NCBI GenBank assembly: GCA_037974665.1
Contig: CM075775.1
Coordinates: forward strand, 33,857,732-33,921,731
DNA: 64,000 bases
Source of the DNA: Ehretia macrophylla
Taxonomy: Eukaryota; Streptophyta; Magnoliopsida; Boraginales; Ehretiaceae
Reading direction: 5' to 3'
Shown here piece by piece: positions 1 to 11,640 of the stretch. The position numbers and the translations under genes were made by a program. Numbering within the stretch: position 1 is the first letter of the stretch; each line of letters begins with the position of its first letter. A model generated the notes under the pieces. It ran no database searches and was not told the origin of the DNA. It was given only the letters and a program-made list of their open reading frames with translations.

Positions 1-1164
1 GAAGGACGCTCAATTTATGTAGTTTCTAATCATATTGTAAAAGTTCTAGTTCAAGTGATAGTAGCTAGCTTATTCAATAATGGATGATCTCATTGTAGTT
101 CTTAAAAGTATGTTATGATTTTCTACTCCCCTTGTTTCTAGTTGATAATTCATGTTGCATTCGTGTTTTTAATGGAAATTTTATACCAAAAACAATGATC
201 TTTCTAATCATTGCCCACTCCGGGATGTAAAATAAATCTCTTCTCTCCATTCTCATAGTGTCTGATATGAATATGATTCTACTATATGTCTTTTTCATTC
301 TATTGAAGTTGGATTTGTCTATAATATTATGTGCAATGAGATGATCAACGAGCTCTGCGTTCTTGATATCAAATGTTATTTCTTCTTTCCATTTCATTTT
401 CCTTTTTTTTTCAAAGAAAAAAACCAATAAAGATAAACATTATGGTAAAATTCATTAACCTTTTTAAGGAAAAAAATATTCAGTGGAATGGATTCTATGT
501 CATGTTATCCCAGACCCGCAGGCAAGACTGGTATTGTAGATATAAAAAATAACTATTTGGGTCCTTTTTTCTACTGATCCAAAATGATTAATCCAAGTTA
601 TGTCTTATACCTAAAACACCCACTTATAAACTATACAATTACACTATTTTCTATTGATGTGGGATGTCACATACACCCCTCGTTAAGGACCTTACGTCCT
701 CGTCAAAGGCATACCCCCCCATGACCGATCAGGTAGTGAAAAATTCTAAAGGTAGCTCTTACCGGTTCAAGAGGTGGCTCCTGCATTGCCTTCTTGGTAT
801 AGCACTTTATCTTGCCTTCTTGGTCTAACCATTAGTGAAGGTGTATTTATAAAATTATTTTATATTACTTGTTTTGAAGAGTATCAAAAGAATTTATTAG
901 CCTTTTGTTAATGAATTTATTCTTTTCCATATAATAAAAAAAATTCATACCCTCTCCTAAAATGATCAATTAGTAGCCCATTCTAACTATTTTGTTTGCT
1001 AATTATTAACATATAGACAACACTTTTTGTCAAACATGAGAAAACCAGGTCGAAATCAATATTCTAAATACAAATATTTTGTATGTTCCAACCTCATGAT
1101 GTGAAAGAACAAACTTCTAATAAATCCTTCAATTATATGGACTAAATTCTATAATCAAACCACA
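1..1164. repeat. Albumin-1-like array unit (gene-less part)
   Basis: This stretch repeats landmarks that recur beside each Cys-rich gene copy. Examples are a TGTTATGATTTTCTACTCCC-like block near 110, an AAATTCATTAACC block near 450, a GAAGGTGTATTTATAAAA block near 837 and a CCAAAATGATCAATTAG block near 956. The same blocks recur in the same order near 2530-2820, 4330-5380 and 27590-28500. The unit breaks off at about 1164, just before the position where a gene copy would start. ORFs here are short and are not conserved between units, so I see no gene in it. Confidence 0.75.
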
Positions 1165-2123
1165 TGATTGCTTATTCTTTCAACCCTAAACACCAAGAAA
1201 GGCTAGGGGATTCCAAAGGAAGAGGAAAAAAATACAGTTTTGAAGCAAGATCAAGCTAGAACAAATATCAAGAAATAGCAACATCATCTCAATCCGCAAT
1301 CAACTCATGAGTTCTTTTTATCTTTTCTTTAGTTTATCGTCTTTGCTTGGTTTTAATATGTATTCATCACACTAAACCCCAAGATGTGGGGTGAAGATAG
1401 CTAAATTACTTGAACCTATGTTTTGATTTGGGATTTAATTTCATAAATTCGTATTTGAATTTCTTGGTTGATCATCTATATTCTTGTTAGTTGTGATTTT
1501 ATCATTCAAGAATCATATTTTTTTATATGAATCTTGTAGATTCTTAGGGGTAGGAATTTAGATTAATTTAGGACTTAATTAATAATTGATTTACAATTGA
1601 GATAGGTTATAACTTAGAGATAATCTATGCATTTTAAACTCAATTAAAATTAAGAACTAATTGGGATAATTGGTTAAGATAAATGGACGATAATCTATGC
1701 CTTAGTGATAGGTTATGCTCCTACACCTTTAATTAATTAATCTCATAAGATTAGAGCTTGTAGCATAATCAATCCGTGCATCTTTGGACAATCCCAAATC
1801 TGTTGACATAGAGTAGAGTAATCGAAGCTAGTTATCATCCCAAATCGCCTTCTTCCCATAACATCCCAAAAACCTTAATTTGTGTTTAGTTATGAGTATA
1901 AATCATTAGTCGATTCTTAGTTTCTTTTTAATAATTAATTAGACAACTCCAACTCCAATTCAATTTACTCAATTTATTTGTTTTCTTTTGAATTCTCATA
2001 CGATAATCCTAATTCCCTAAGGACGACCCTTGGGTAGCAATTTGTGTGGTTAAAGAGGAATTTTATCTTTATTGTCGTTGTTTAATTTTGTATCTTATTA
2101 TTGATCGTACAACGACGAGATCA
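1165..2123 (+). mobile_element. LTR-like fragment, no target duplication
   Basis: The segment starts TGATTGC, ends GAGATCA, and carries a U5-like tail, AATTCCCTAAGGACGACCC at about 2008-2026. This resembles the LTR-like units at 24304-25759 and 28543-30173. Unlike those two it has no matching 5-bp flanks (left CCACA, right ACTGC). The flanking array sequences are also not contiguous: the left flank stops just upstream of where a gene copy would lie, and the right flank resumes in the promoter-distal part of a unit. I infer that a gene-bearing part was deleted at this element. No ORF or reverse transcriptase is visible. Confidence 0.6.
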
Positions 2124-3072
2124 ACTGCTCCCCTTGTTTCTGGCCGGTTAATAATTGTTGCATTCCCGTTTTTATAGGGACTTCTATACCAAAAACAATG
2201 GTATCTCTAATTAAGGGAAATATATTCAGCTTGTTAGTTAGATCGTACAGTTGTGTGAGGGAGTTGATTCTATTCCATGTTAGTGTTATATAGTTCGATT
2301 GATAGACCCAAGTGCAACTTGTGACCAGGTCGAGGGTATGACATCGAGAATGTGAACTTGCATATTATAACTATTGAAGACATAGTTAACCTTCAATTTT
2401 TTATACTTAATTAATTTATGATGTTTATCAAAAGAATTTGGCCTTCCATCTTTTTTATATAATAACAAGAATAGTAGTCCAAAATCCTCACTATAAATTC
2501 AAACTCAACAAATTTATAAATAACGATAAGTGAAAGTGTATTTATAAAATTATTTTATACTATTTGTTTTGAAGAGTCTATCAAAAGAATTTAGCGTGCG
2601 ATTAATGAAGTTATTCCTTTTCATATCATAAAAAAAATTTGAAACCTCTCCCAAAATGATCAATTAGTAGTAACATTCTAACTATTTTGTTTGCTAATAA
2701 TTATTAAAATATAGACAACACTTTCTGTCAAACATGAGAAACCCAGGTCGAAATCAATATTTTAAATACAAATATCTTGTATCTTCCAACCTCATTATGT
2801 GGAAGAACAAACTTATAATAAATCCTTCTATTCTATGGAAAACATTCTATAATCAAACCACATTATAAACAATTATTGGAAAAGTGTTTATGAGCTTATC
2901 CAACATATTGAGCAGGTAAACTACTAATATTTATTACGCAAACCTTTTGGGCTTATTTCACACATTGTTACAAGTTCATGTGCAAAACAGACAGCACTTA
3001 TTTGATGCATGATAACATAAACTAACAGCCAAACAGGACATATGTATATCAAATTCGCCGAAGTCATATGGA
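2124..3072. repeat. Array unit, downstream flank of copy 1
   Basis: This holds the same landmark blocks as 1-1164 and then runs directly into the 3' end of copy 1. It includes the 3' untranslated region of copy 1. On the minus strand a GAAATAAGCCC stretch near 2950 could serve as a weak polyadenylation signal. No separate gene is seen. Confidence 0.7.
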
Positions 3073-3747
3073 TTAAGATTTGATAGTTCTAGAACAAAAA
3101 CCTCCAAATGAACTCCCAACAAAACGAATACAATATCTAGCACCTTCATTTCCGATACAATCAGCATGGGAATGACATTGAGCCCTGTCTTCTTTGAATA
3201 GAGTGTTGGCCGGAAGACACCACCCAAAAGTAAAAGGGGGCACAGGAACACATATACATCTGGGTTCGCAATCGGAAGTAGTTGCATAGTATATACAAGG
3301 CAACCAACAATCACTGGTTGTACTTACTTGAGCTAATATCTTCGGGAATGATACATCTGCAAATAAGATATCATGATCAATAATTTACATTATAATTCGG
3401 GTAATTAAATAGTAATGTATCCCTGTAATTTATCAAAAATGCATATTACCACTATGTGGATTCGTAATTATATTTTTGGTTCCTATAAATTTTAAGGTTT
3501 CATGCACATACCCCATCGGTTAACATTAATTTTCACCTTTTCAAAAACTTTAAGGACTAAAACTATAATTATATTAAACACTTATGGTAATATATACTTT
3601 TGATAAATTGTAAGGAGATATAGTCTTGTTTACCTTGTGAAATTAATAAACAAGCCAACAAATGTATATTCTCGAGAAAAGAAGGAAATAACATTACTAA
3701 CATGAAGCAACAAGCAAAAGAAGAATCAGACCACCAAGCTTAGCCAT
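3073..3747 (-). CDS. Albumin-1-like two-knottin secreted peptide, copy 1 (apparently intact)
   Basis: Two exons are inferred on the minus strand. Exon 1 (3747-3702) encodes a short signal peptide, MAKLGGLILLLLVAS. A 345-bp intron has donor GTTAGT and acceptor TTATTTGCAG. Exon 2 (3356-3073) ends in TAA. The product is 109 residues with ten cysteines. The first six are spaced 3-8-3-1-10, close to the albumin-1 b-chain knottin pattern, with a second four-cysteine block (spacings 5-8-11) where albumin-1 a-chain lies. Family knowledge: albumin-1 precursors are secreted seed or defence peptides, and some b-chains are insecticidal. Function here is inferred only. Without splicing, exon 1 meets TAG at once, so splicing is required. 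The donor is weaker than the GTGAGT of copies 2 and 3. A TATA box lies upstream. It could instead be another Cys-rich peptide family. Confidence 0.68.
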
Positions 3748-3834
3748 AATCAAATCCGTTTATAAGCTATCTCAACTTTATCAATTTTGTTCAATTTTTT
3801 AAGTAGATTGGTTTACTGGAAGCGAGTGGCAACA

Positions 3835-3841
3835 ATTTATA
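3835..3841 (-). promoter_or_regulatory. TATA box of copy 1
   Basis: On the minus strand this reads TATAAAT inside GCCTATAAATTGTTGCC, about 90 bp upstream of the ATG at 3747. It implies a transcription start near 3805 and a short leader. The same box is preserved at copy 2 and changed to AATAAAT at copy 3. Confidence 0.55.
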
Positions 3842-5644
3842 GGCATCATTAAGAGCATCTTTAATCAGACCTTTTTCTTTTTTTTTCTCTTATTTAATTT
3901 TCTTGTTGTCTTAACGGCAAAAAGATTCTTCAATGAATAAGACATGAATAATGGATGTTTACAAGATATGCTGCCGAATGAAACATTGATCTGTGCGTTG
4001 GGATAAGATTCTGAATTAATACATTTTTTGTTTTCTCTTCATGGTTAAACATCTTCAAACTTCAACAACTAACAGCGTAAGTTGTTTAACTTAGCATGAG
4101 GATCTTTTCGGCCTTTGCAAGTGACAACGTACATTTCTTTTTTTCTGTTAGATGACATTTTAATGGTTCAATTTCTGTAATAGATAGGCAATTTTAGTAG
4201 ATAAATCTCAGTAATGCTTAATTTATTCATATTTCTGGTTAGCTAATTTTTGAGTTTATTCGTACAAGATAATTTAAAGGAAGTTTCTTCATACATGATA
4301 ATTTTTGTTTGATATATACACACATAACTCCTTGTAATGCTTAAAAGTGTGTTATGATTTACTGCTTCCCTTGGTCCTGGTTGATAATTGTTGCATTCCT
4401 TTTTTTAGAGGAACTTCTATACCAAAAACAATGGTATCTTTAATTATTGCCTACTCCGAGATGTAAAATAAATATTTTCTCTCTATTCTCATACTGTTTG
4501 ATATGATTATGATTCTACTATATATCTTTTTTATTCTATTGAAACTGCATTCGAATCATACTTATTGTATTGGAAAAGGAAGTGACACAGACCTAACTTG
4601 GTCGACCCGAAGGTTCAATCGCTGAACGTTGGATCTTTTTATATCGTATTTGATATTAAAAGTTATTTGTTCTTGCCATCTTATTTTTTTGGTCAAAGAA
4701 AAAACTTAATAAAGATAATAAAATTCATTAACCTTTTTAAGGGAAAAATATTCATTTAGTCAATCTGAGTGTACGAATGTGTGAGGGAGTGCATTATACG
4801 CCATGCTAGTGTTGTACAGTCTGATTGATAAACCCAAGAGCAACTTGTGACCAAGACGAGGTACGACATGGAGTATGTGAACTTGCATATTATAACCATC
4901 GAGAACATATATAGTTAAACTTCAATTTTTGATACTTAATTTGTGAGGTTTATCAAAAGAATTTGGCCTTCTATCTTTTATATATAATAACAAGAAAAGT
5001 AGCCAAAATCCTCACTTTTAATTTAAACTCAACGAACTTATAAATAACAATTAGTGAAGGTGAATTTACAAAATAATTTTATACTACTTATCTTGAAGAG
5101 TCTATCGAAAGAATTTAGCCTTCCTTTAATGAATCTATTCTTTTTCATTAATAAAAAAAATTCGAAACCTCTTCCAAAATGATCAATTATTAGCCAATTC
5201 TGACTATTTTGTTTTTTGCTTAGAATTCTAACTATTTTGTTTTCTAATTATTAACATATAGACAACATTTTCTATTAAACATGAAAATAGGTCGAAATTT
5301 ATATTCTAAATACAAACATTTGTATCTTCCAATCTCATGATGTGGAAGAACAAACTTATAATAAATCCTTCAATTATATGGGCAAATTTCTTAAACAAAC
5401 CACATGAGAAACAATTAATCGAAAAGTGTTATGAGCTTATCCATCATATTCAGCAGGTAAGCTACTAATATTTATTATGCAAACATTTCGGGCTTATCTC
5501 ACACATTAATTGTTACAAGTTCATGTGCAACACAAATAGCACTTATTTGATACATGATAATAGAAAACCTAACCTTGAACACATGACAAATAACTAACAG
5601 CCAAACAAGACAAATGTATATCAAAATTTCCAAAGTTATATGGA
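3842..5644. repeat. Array unit between copies 1 and 2
   Basis: The proximal part (3900-4080) matches the upstream flank of copies 2 and 3, including GGATGTTTACAAGATATG and the AACAACTAACAGCG block. The rest repeats the landmark blocks in order and leads into the 3' end of copy 2. No additional gene is recognised. Confidence 0.7.
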
Positions 5645-6109
5645 TTAGGATCTGATAGCTCTAGAACAAATACCTGCTTGTGAATTTCCAGCAAATCAAA
5701 TACAGTATTTAGCACCTTCATTTCGAATACAATCAGCATGAGAATGACATCGAGTCCTATCTTCCTTGAATAGAGTACCGGGAAACAAAACCCAAAAAGA
5801 GAAAGGATTACTAGAAAGCACAGACAACTGGAATCGCAATTGTCGTCTCCAAGGTATACACAAACTTGCCAACAACTATCAAGGGGTATATCTGCCAACA
5901 GCTTCGTGAATGATGCATATGCAAATAAGATATCATGATCAATAATTCACATTAAATTCACGTAATTAAATAGCATTGTATCCCTGCAATCTATTAAAAA
6001 TGCATATTACCACTATGTGGGATCGTAATTATAGTTTTCATCCTTATAAGTTTTAAGGTTGCATATACTTTCAGTTAACATCTCTACCTTTTCAAAAACT
6101 TTAAGGACT

Positions 6110-6995
6110 AAGGCTCTCTTTAGCCTAACTAGGGAAAATATCACATTTAGTCTTTATTGTTTCAAAAGATTTTAATTTGGTCTCTATTATTTAAAATTTT
6201 TCAATTTCATCCATATTGTTTCTCCAAAAATTTTAACTTGATTCCTATTGTTTTTTCAATTTCGTCCCTATTATTTCTCAAAAATTTCAATTTCATCCCT
6301 ATTATTTTCTTAAAAGTTTTAATTTTCTCATTATTTTCTTAAAGTTTCAAATTCGCCCCTATTATTTAAGAACTAAATTGATTTTTTTTTAGAAATAATA
6401 GGGACGAATTTGAATTTTTCTAGAAAATAATAGAGACTAAATTGACTAATTTCGAACAATATGGACCAATTTGAAACTTTAAGAAAGTAATAGGGATGAA
6501 ATTGAAATATTTTAGAAACAATAAGGATGGAATTTGAACTTTTGAGGAAACAATAGGGATAAAATTGAAATTTTTTTGAAACAATAAGGGCTAAATGTGA
6601 CATTTTCCCGTCTAACTATGAAATTTTAACGTTTGAGGTGTAAAGCTTTTAACAGTAGAGCTTTGGTTAGAAGTGCGATTGAACAAAAGCCGTTGACTGT
6701 TTGGCCTATATTGGGCAACGTTGAGTGTTTAGAAATTTTGAGAGTAATGTTGGATTTTAAAAATATGAATATGTATATTTGAGAAAGAAAAAGAAAATAA
6801 CTTCACGCATTATGTAAAGACAGATTCGTAAAAACATTTTTTGAAAAGCTTTAATTTGGAGCTTTTTATTTTTCATCTTTTTTAGCTTCAGACTTTACTT
6901 AAAAACACTTTAAAAATGGGCTAAATAGGTTACTTTCAGCTTCTAAACTCACATGAAACAATTTTGATTGTCTAAAAGTTAAGCCAAATAGAATC
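6110..6995. mobile_element. hAT-like non-autonomous element in the intron of copy 2
   Basis: Comparison with copy 1 shows that AGGACTAAAACTATAATTA was opened here. The left end reads GGCTCTCTTTAGCCTAACT, and the reverse complement of the right end reads about TTCTATTTGGCTTAACT, which are imperfect terminal inverted repeats. A direct CTAA-containing flank is shared by both sides. It holds no coding capacity and is itself interrupted by the element at 6129-6614. Confidence 0.5.
6129..6614. mobile_element. Palindromic MITE nested in the hAT-like element
   Basis: The left end GGGAAAATATCACATTTAG and right end CTAAATGTGACATTTTCCC are inverted repeats. The flanks are near-identical (CTAACTA left, CTAACTA right after GT). 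The interior is a long imperfect palindrome of phrases such as AATTTGGTCTCTATTATTT. The ORFs in it are by-products of the repeats. Confidence 0.65.
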
Positions 6996-7051
6996 TAAAA
7001 CTATTACTGTATTAAACACTTATTGTAATTTACACTTTCAATAAATTGTAA

Positions 7052-7279
7052 GGAGTAAGGGCGGATTCATGAATTTTTCTCAATGGGGGCTAAAATAAAT
7101 AATTTTTCAATTATACGAATATATTTTTTTAAGTGGAGATTAATTAATTTTTTTAACTAAAAATACAATATATTTTAAAAAAAATGTAAAAATATACATA
7201 AAATTTTTAATATTTTTTTGAATCAACAGGAACTGTAACTCCCGCTGACTCCCTCTTGTAGCTCCGCCCCTACTAAGGA
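7052..7279. mobile_element. Small MITE in the intron of copy 2
   Basis: The left end TAAGGGCGGATTC and right end GCTCCGCCCCTA form an imperfect inverted repeat, flanked by TAAGGAG on both sides. Copy 1 has a single TTGTAAGGAGATATAG at this point, which gives the empty-site comparison. It is AT-rich with no coding content. Confidence 0.6.
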
Positions 7280-7495
7280 GATATAGTGTAGTTACCTTGT
7301 GAATAATAAACAAGCCAACATATGTATATTCTAGAGAAAAAGTAAGAAATAACATGACTCACGTGAAGCAACAACCAAAAGAAGAGTCAGACCACCAAGC
7401 TTAGCCGTAATCATATCCGTTTGTGAGCTATCACCACTTTATCAATTTTGTTCAAAATTTTAAGCAGATTGGTTTACTGGAAGCGAGTGGCAACA

Positions 7496-7502
7496 ATTTA
7501 TA
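7496..7502 (-). promoter_or_regulatory. TATA box of copy 2
   Basis: TATAAAT on the minus strand, at the same place as in copy 1, about 90 bp upstream of the mutated start codon. The promoter outlived the coding sequence. Confidence 0.45.
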
Positions 7503-8096
7503 GGCACAATTGCGAGGGTCTTTAATCAGACAAATTTTTTTCCTTGTTGTCGAAACGGCAAAAAGATTCTTAAATGGATCAGATGTTGAAACGGCAAAAA
7601 GATTCTTCAATGGATCAGACATGAATAATGGATGTTTACAAGATATGCCGTCGAATGAAACATCGATCTGTGAGTCGGATAAGATTCTCAATCAACACAT
7701 TTTTGGTTTTCTCTTCATGGGTAAACATTTTCAACTTCAAGAACTAACAGCGGGATGAAATCGCTCCTACATAATCGCGGGTGGCAACAATCCCAACTGC
7801 TAAATTTGGAGTTACACTCTTAATTAACCTAGTGTATGTATAGGGGCGTATTACTACACCCTAAAGTTTACAATTGGTGGTACTTGTCTGGACAGAGTGC
7901 CATAACGAGTTTCACATCTCCTTCCGTCTTTTCCCATACGAATAAAATCATGTTTTCATGTTTAGGTAATCGCTAATTAATGAGAGGATTGCAGATTATT
8001 GTTGAATATATAATTAGAGGTAGCAATGTTGTATGACTTGCATTTTTTGTCTGTAAACCTCATTGCTGTTTCAATTGAATTTGAACTAAATCTCTC
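7503..8096. other. Array flank, then unassigned DNA
   Basis: Up to about 7765 this matches the upstream flank of copies 1 and 3, with an internal duplication of GGCAAAAAGATTCTT near 7558-7600. From 7766 to the copia LTR I recognise nothing: no long ORF and no inverted repeats. Confidence 0.5.
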
Positions 8097-8287
8097 TGAT
8101 AGGAAAATGTTTTTCTATATTTCCTCTCGACTGATACAAGTATTAATAGTACAATTTATCTCACGATATACTTGATGTGAGATTGTGTAGGAAGCAGTTA
8201 TAAAAGTAGCTAGATTACAATCACTAAATTCGAAAAATAAATTCAACAATTCAAAATTAAAAATCCGAGCTCATGTTATTGTTATCA
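8097..8287 (-). repeat. Copia 3' LTR
   Basis: It runs TGATAGGAAAATG to GTTATCA on the plus strand, 191 bp, with inverted TGATA/TATCA ends. The first 50 bp or so recur at 23995. It is followed at 8288 by CGTCCCCTCAAG, whose complement CTTGAGGGGACG is the polypurine tract. Confidence 0.75.
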
Positions 8288-8447
8288 CGTCCCCTCAAGT
8301 GAATTCGGATCTCGAATGGTGAGCTTGCCTCAGAGTAGTCAAAAACAGAGTAATAGACATTCCCTTGGTCATAATATCTGCTAGCTGATCAAGGTTGGAA
8401 ATGTACTGAACACACAGCTCATTGGACTCAACTTTCTCTCAAACAAA

Positions 8448-10805
8448 ATGGATGTCGATCACTATATGCTTAGTTTATGCGTAGTAGACTGGATTCGTCA
8501 TGAGATAAGTAGCTCCTACATTGTCACACCAGAGCGTAGGATGAAAGACATGATGACACCAAGCTCAGTTAATAAAGATTTTAACCAACACAGCTCCATA
8601 GTAGCCAATGCAACATCCCTGTATTCAGCTTTAATGCTAGAATGAGACGTGGTTGTTTGGTTCTTGGCGGCCCAAGAAATAAGGTTCGGACTGAAAAGAT
8701 GCAATAGCTGTGCATGCTCCCCCTGTCATCTGGACACCCTGCCCAATCATTGTCAGAGTATGCATGTAGAGAATAATCTGAAGAAGTACGAATGTGGAGA
8801 CCATGGCCTGAAGTACCCTTGATACAACACAAAATTCGTTTAACTGCGGCCCAATGAGAATCAGTGAGATTATGCATAAACTAACAAACTTTGTTAACAA
8901 CAAAGACAAAATCTGGACGAGTAATCGTTAAGCATACAGGAGCATCAACTATACTACTATAGAGCTTAGAATATAGAAAAGAGTCACCAGCATTTTGAGA
9001 CAAGGAATGACCCTGAGAAATTGGAGAAGAAATAGCTTTTGCAGATGCCATATTTGCACAACTGAGAACTTCCTGAGCATATTTTGGTTGATGAAGAAGC
9101 AGGCCTGTGGGTGTAAATATAACCTAAATCCCCAGAAAATAGGATAGAACCCCCAGATCTTTAAGAGCAAACTGAGAGTTAAGAATCCGAATAAGATCAT
9201 CGACAACGGTCCTGTTACTACCAGTTAAAATTATGTCATCTCTATAAACCAGCAGCAGAGTAACATCAGTGTTAGTATGTAGTGCAAATAATTAGTGAAG
9301 TATCAGATTTAGAAGCAAGAATCCCAAGAGAGTACGAATAAGAACTGAGCCGAGAAAACCAGGCCCGTGGGGTCTGTTTTAATCCATAGAGAGCCTTCTG
9401 AAGTTTGCACACATGATCAGATAATCCAAATGAATGAAACTAGGCGGCTGTGACATGTGAATTTCTTCCTAGAAAAGCCCGTGAAGGAATGCATTGTTCA
9501 TGTCCAATTGACAAATCGACCAGTGTTTGGATAGAGCAATGGCAACTACAACCTGAATCGTTGTCGGTCTCACAACTAGATTAAATGTTTCATTGTAGTC
9601 AATACCTTCTTCTTGACTATAGCCCTTAGCCACAAATCTAGCCTTGTATCGTTCCAGCGAGCCATCGTGTCCGCAGTTGATCCAAACTACCCATTTGCAT
9701 GCTATAATATTAGCCTCAGGAGGCTAGGCCACCAAAACCCAAATACCCTTTCTTAACAGAGCATTATATTCAGCCTCCATTGCCTTCCGCCAATGTAAGT
9801 GTTTATTTGTTTGAAGGAAGGTAGAAGGCTCAGTGTTTGTGTAGTCTGGATGCCGGGGACTTGAGCGAAGCAGCGACAGTAATATGCAACAAAATCAGAT
9901 ATATTTTTCAAAGGGCGTGTGTTATCTTTTGACCTTGTCACGATGAGGTGCGAGTTAGTAGCAGTCGAAGCAGGTGGTTGAGAATGAGATGAGATAGATT
10001 GATTAGGACAATCACGGGAAGGACACAAGTGTGAGCTAGGTAGAAGAAGGACTGAATCTTGGGGCCCCAATGTGGATGTGGCAGCTTGAATTGAAGGAAG
10101 TGGAGCTAGGCATGATGTAGGAGATGTAGATGGATGGGAACTAATGTTCGAAAAAGGGGTTGCTATTTAATCAGTTCGGACTGACTCACATGGAGTAAGT
10201 CTCAAAAGATGAGACTTACTTCTTCTCATGATGTCAATTCGGACTAATTGAAAAGTTTTTCTTGAAAAATAAATGTGGGGCTGGAACTTATTGTCAGCAT
10301 GTAAGCTTGAGATTTGGAGTGGACTGACGCGGATAGAGAGCACGCGGTGGACTGCCAGGCGGAATAATTGGAGTAATATCACGTGGAGAGACGGGTTTTG
10401 GAGAGACAAGGTGAGAGGTAGAGTTACGGCTAGAAGGTAAGACATGTAATGTACCAGAACCATCAAAATTGTTATGCAACTCAGAACTTACGTTGGAAGT
10501 GTATATAACTATAATCGAGAAAAACACAAGGCAATGATTTAGGACTAAATTTGTCCAATTTGTAGGTACCAAGATGGGGATAACATAAACACCCAAACAC
10601 TCGAAGAAACGAGTAATCTGGGAGAGTGCAAAATGAAGTAGCATAAGGAGATGAATTTTTTTATATTGACGTAGGAAGATGATTAATTAAGTAGATAACA
10701 GTGGTAAAGGCTTCAACCCATAATGGTTTATGCATAGAAGCATGAAAAAGAGTAGTACCCATTTCAGTAAGATATTGAATTTTTCGCTCAGCCAACCCAT
10801 TTTAT
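8448..10805 (-). pseudogene. Copia pol: integrase C-terminal part, reverse transcriptase, RNase H
   Basis: On the minus strand, RNase H matches appear at 8516-8877 ([42 protein letters not shown]). Reverse transcriptase follows at about 8907-9740, where the catalytic motif reads YRDD instead of YVDD. A proline-rich linker lies near 9750-10400. Copia integrase ends at 10700-10805 with NGLAERKIQYLTEMGTTLF. The pieces lie in several frames with stop codons. Immediately to the right, at 10808, the reading is cut by the Harbinger element and resumes at 15314. Confidence 0.8.
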
Positions 10806-11640
10806 TTAGGCCATCTCCAACAGTTTCTCTATTTTTTTCGCTACATGTAGGGAATTTTGGTCATTTATCTACATGTAGATATTCTCTATTTCAGCTTAAC
10901 TCTAACAGCTTCCCTACATTCTGATTTTAGGGAATCCCTATTTTAGTGTCACTCCAACAGCTTCTCTATTTTAAAGAATCTTTATTTTTGTTTTACTCCA
11001 AAAGCTTCCATACATATTATTTTTAATTAAAATTTGTATCAATTTTACATTTTTTATTTGAATTTGCTAATTATATATGATGAATTTTTATTTTTAATTA
11101 CTAATATTTGTTTTTTTTTTTTAATTCTAATATTTTTGTATTTCTTTCTTTGTATTTCTTTATTTTTCATCACGTAATTTATTTCTAATCACTAATATAA
11201 AATTAAATAAACAAAGTTACAACTAAAATTCTAACCTTAAAACTACATTATATATAACCCATCATATTTTCCTTTTTCATCTTCTGCCTATAATTTTAAA
11301 TGTTTCATCTTAACACTACCCCATATCCATATCCGAAACATATACAACTAACCCCATATTCATATCCGAAATTACATTATCGATATTAGCTTTATGTCAA
11401 ATCGGTCATTTCTCCTTATGTCATGTATTATCAATGACAGCTTTATGTCCAATCAAACTTTATGTCCAATCGGTCATTTCTCCTTATGTCAAATCACATA
11501 AAGTTTGTTAAAGCATATAAATACACATACATAAAGATCACAAAATACATCAACAAATCCTCTAAAATTTGTTAGCTTCTTTGTTGTTATTTATTCTTGT
11601 GAATTTAACTATTTTGAATCCATCATATTATATTACAAAT

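Larger units (their letters stand above)
5645..7408 (-). pseudogene. Albumin-1-like peptide, copy 2 (pseudogene)
   Basis: This aligns throughout with copy 1. The start codon is ACG instead of ATG (7408-7406). The donor context is GTGAGT and therefore good, but the acceptor AG has become AT (TTATTTGCAT near 5920). The first six cysteines are still present with the same 3-8-3-1-10 spacing. A frameshift then follows, just before the second cysteine block, and a TGA ends the restored frame at a position where copy 1 reads through. The intron is about 1.5 kb, against 345 bp in copy 1, because of three MITE-like insertions. At least three independent lesions make a functional product very unlikely. 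Confidence 0.7.

Noticed and set aside
113..427. Open frame on the minus strand at the left edge
   Set aside because: It lies in array repeat DNA, and the corresponding frames in the other units (near 4440-4690 and 27637-27843) are broken or different, so it is not a conserved gene.
2976..3314. Longer minus-strand ORF overlapping exon 2 of copy 1
   Set aside because: It is another frame of the same exon. It lacks the cysteine pattern, and the 3073-3356 frame joins correctly to the signal-peptide exon.
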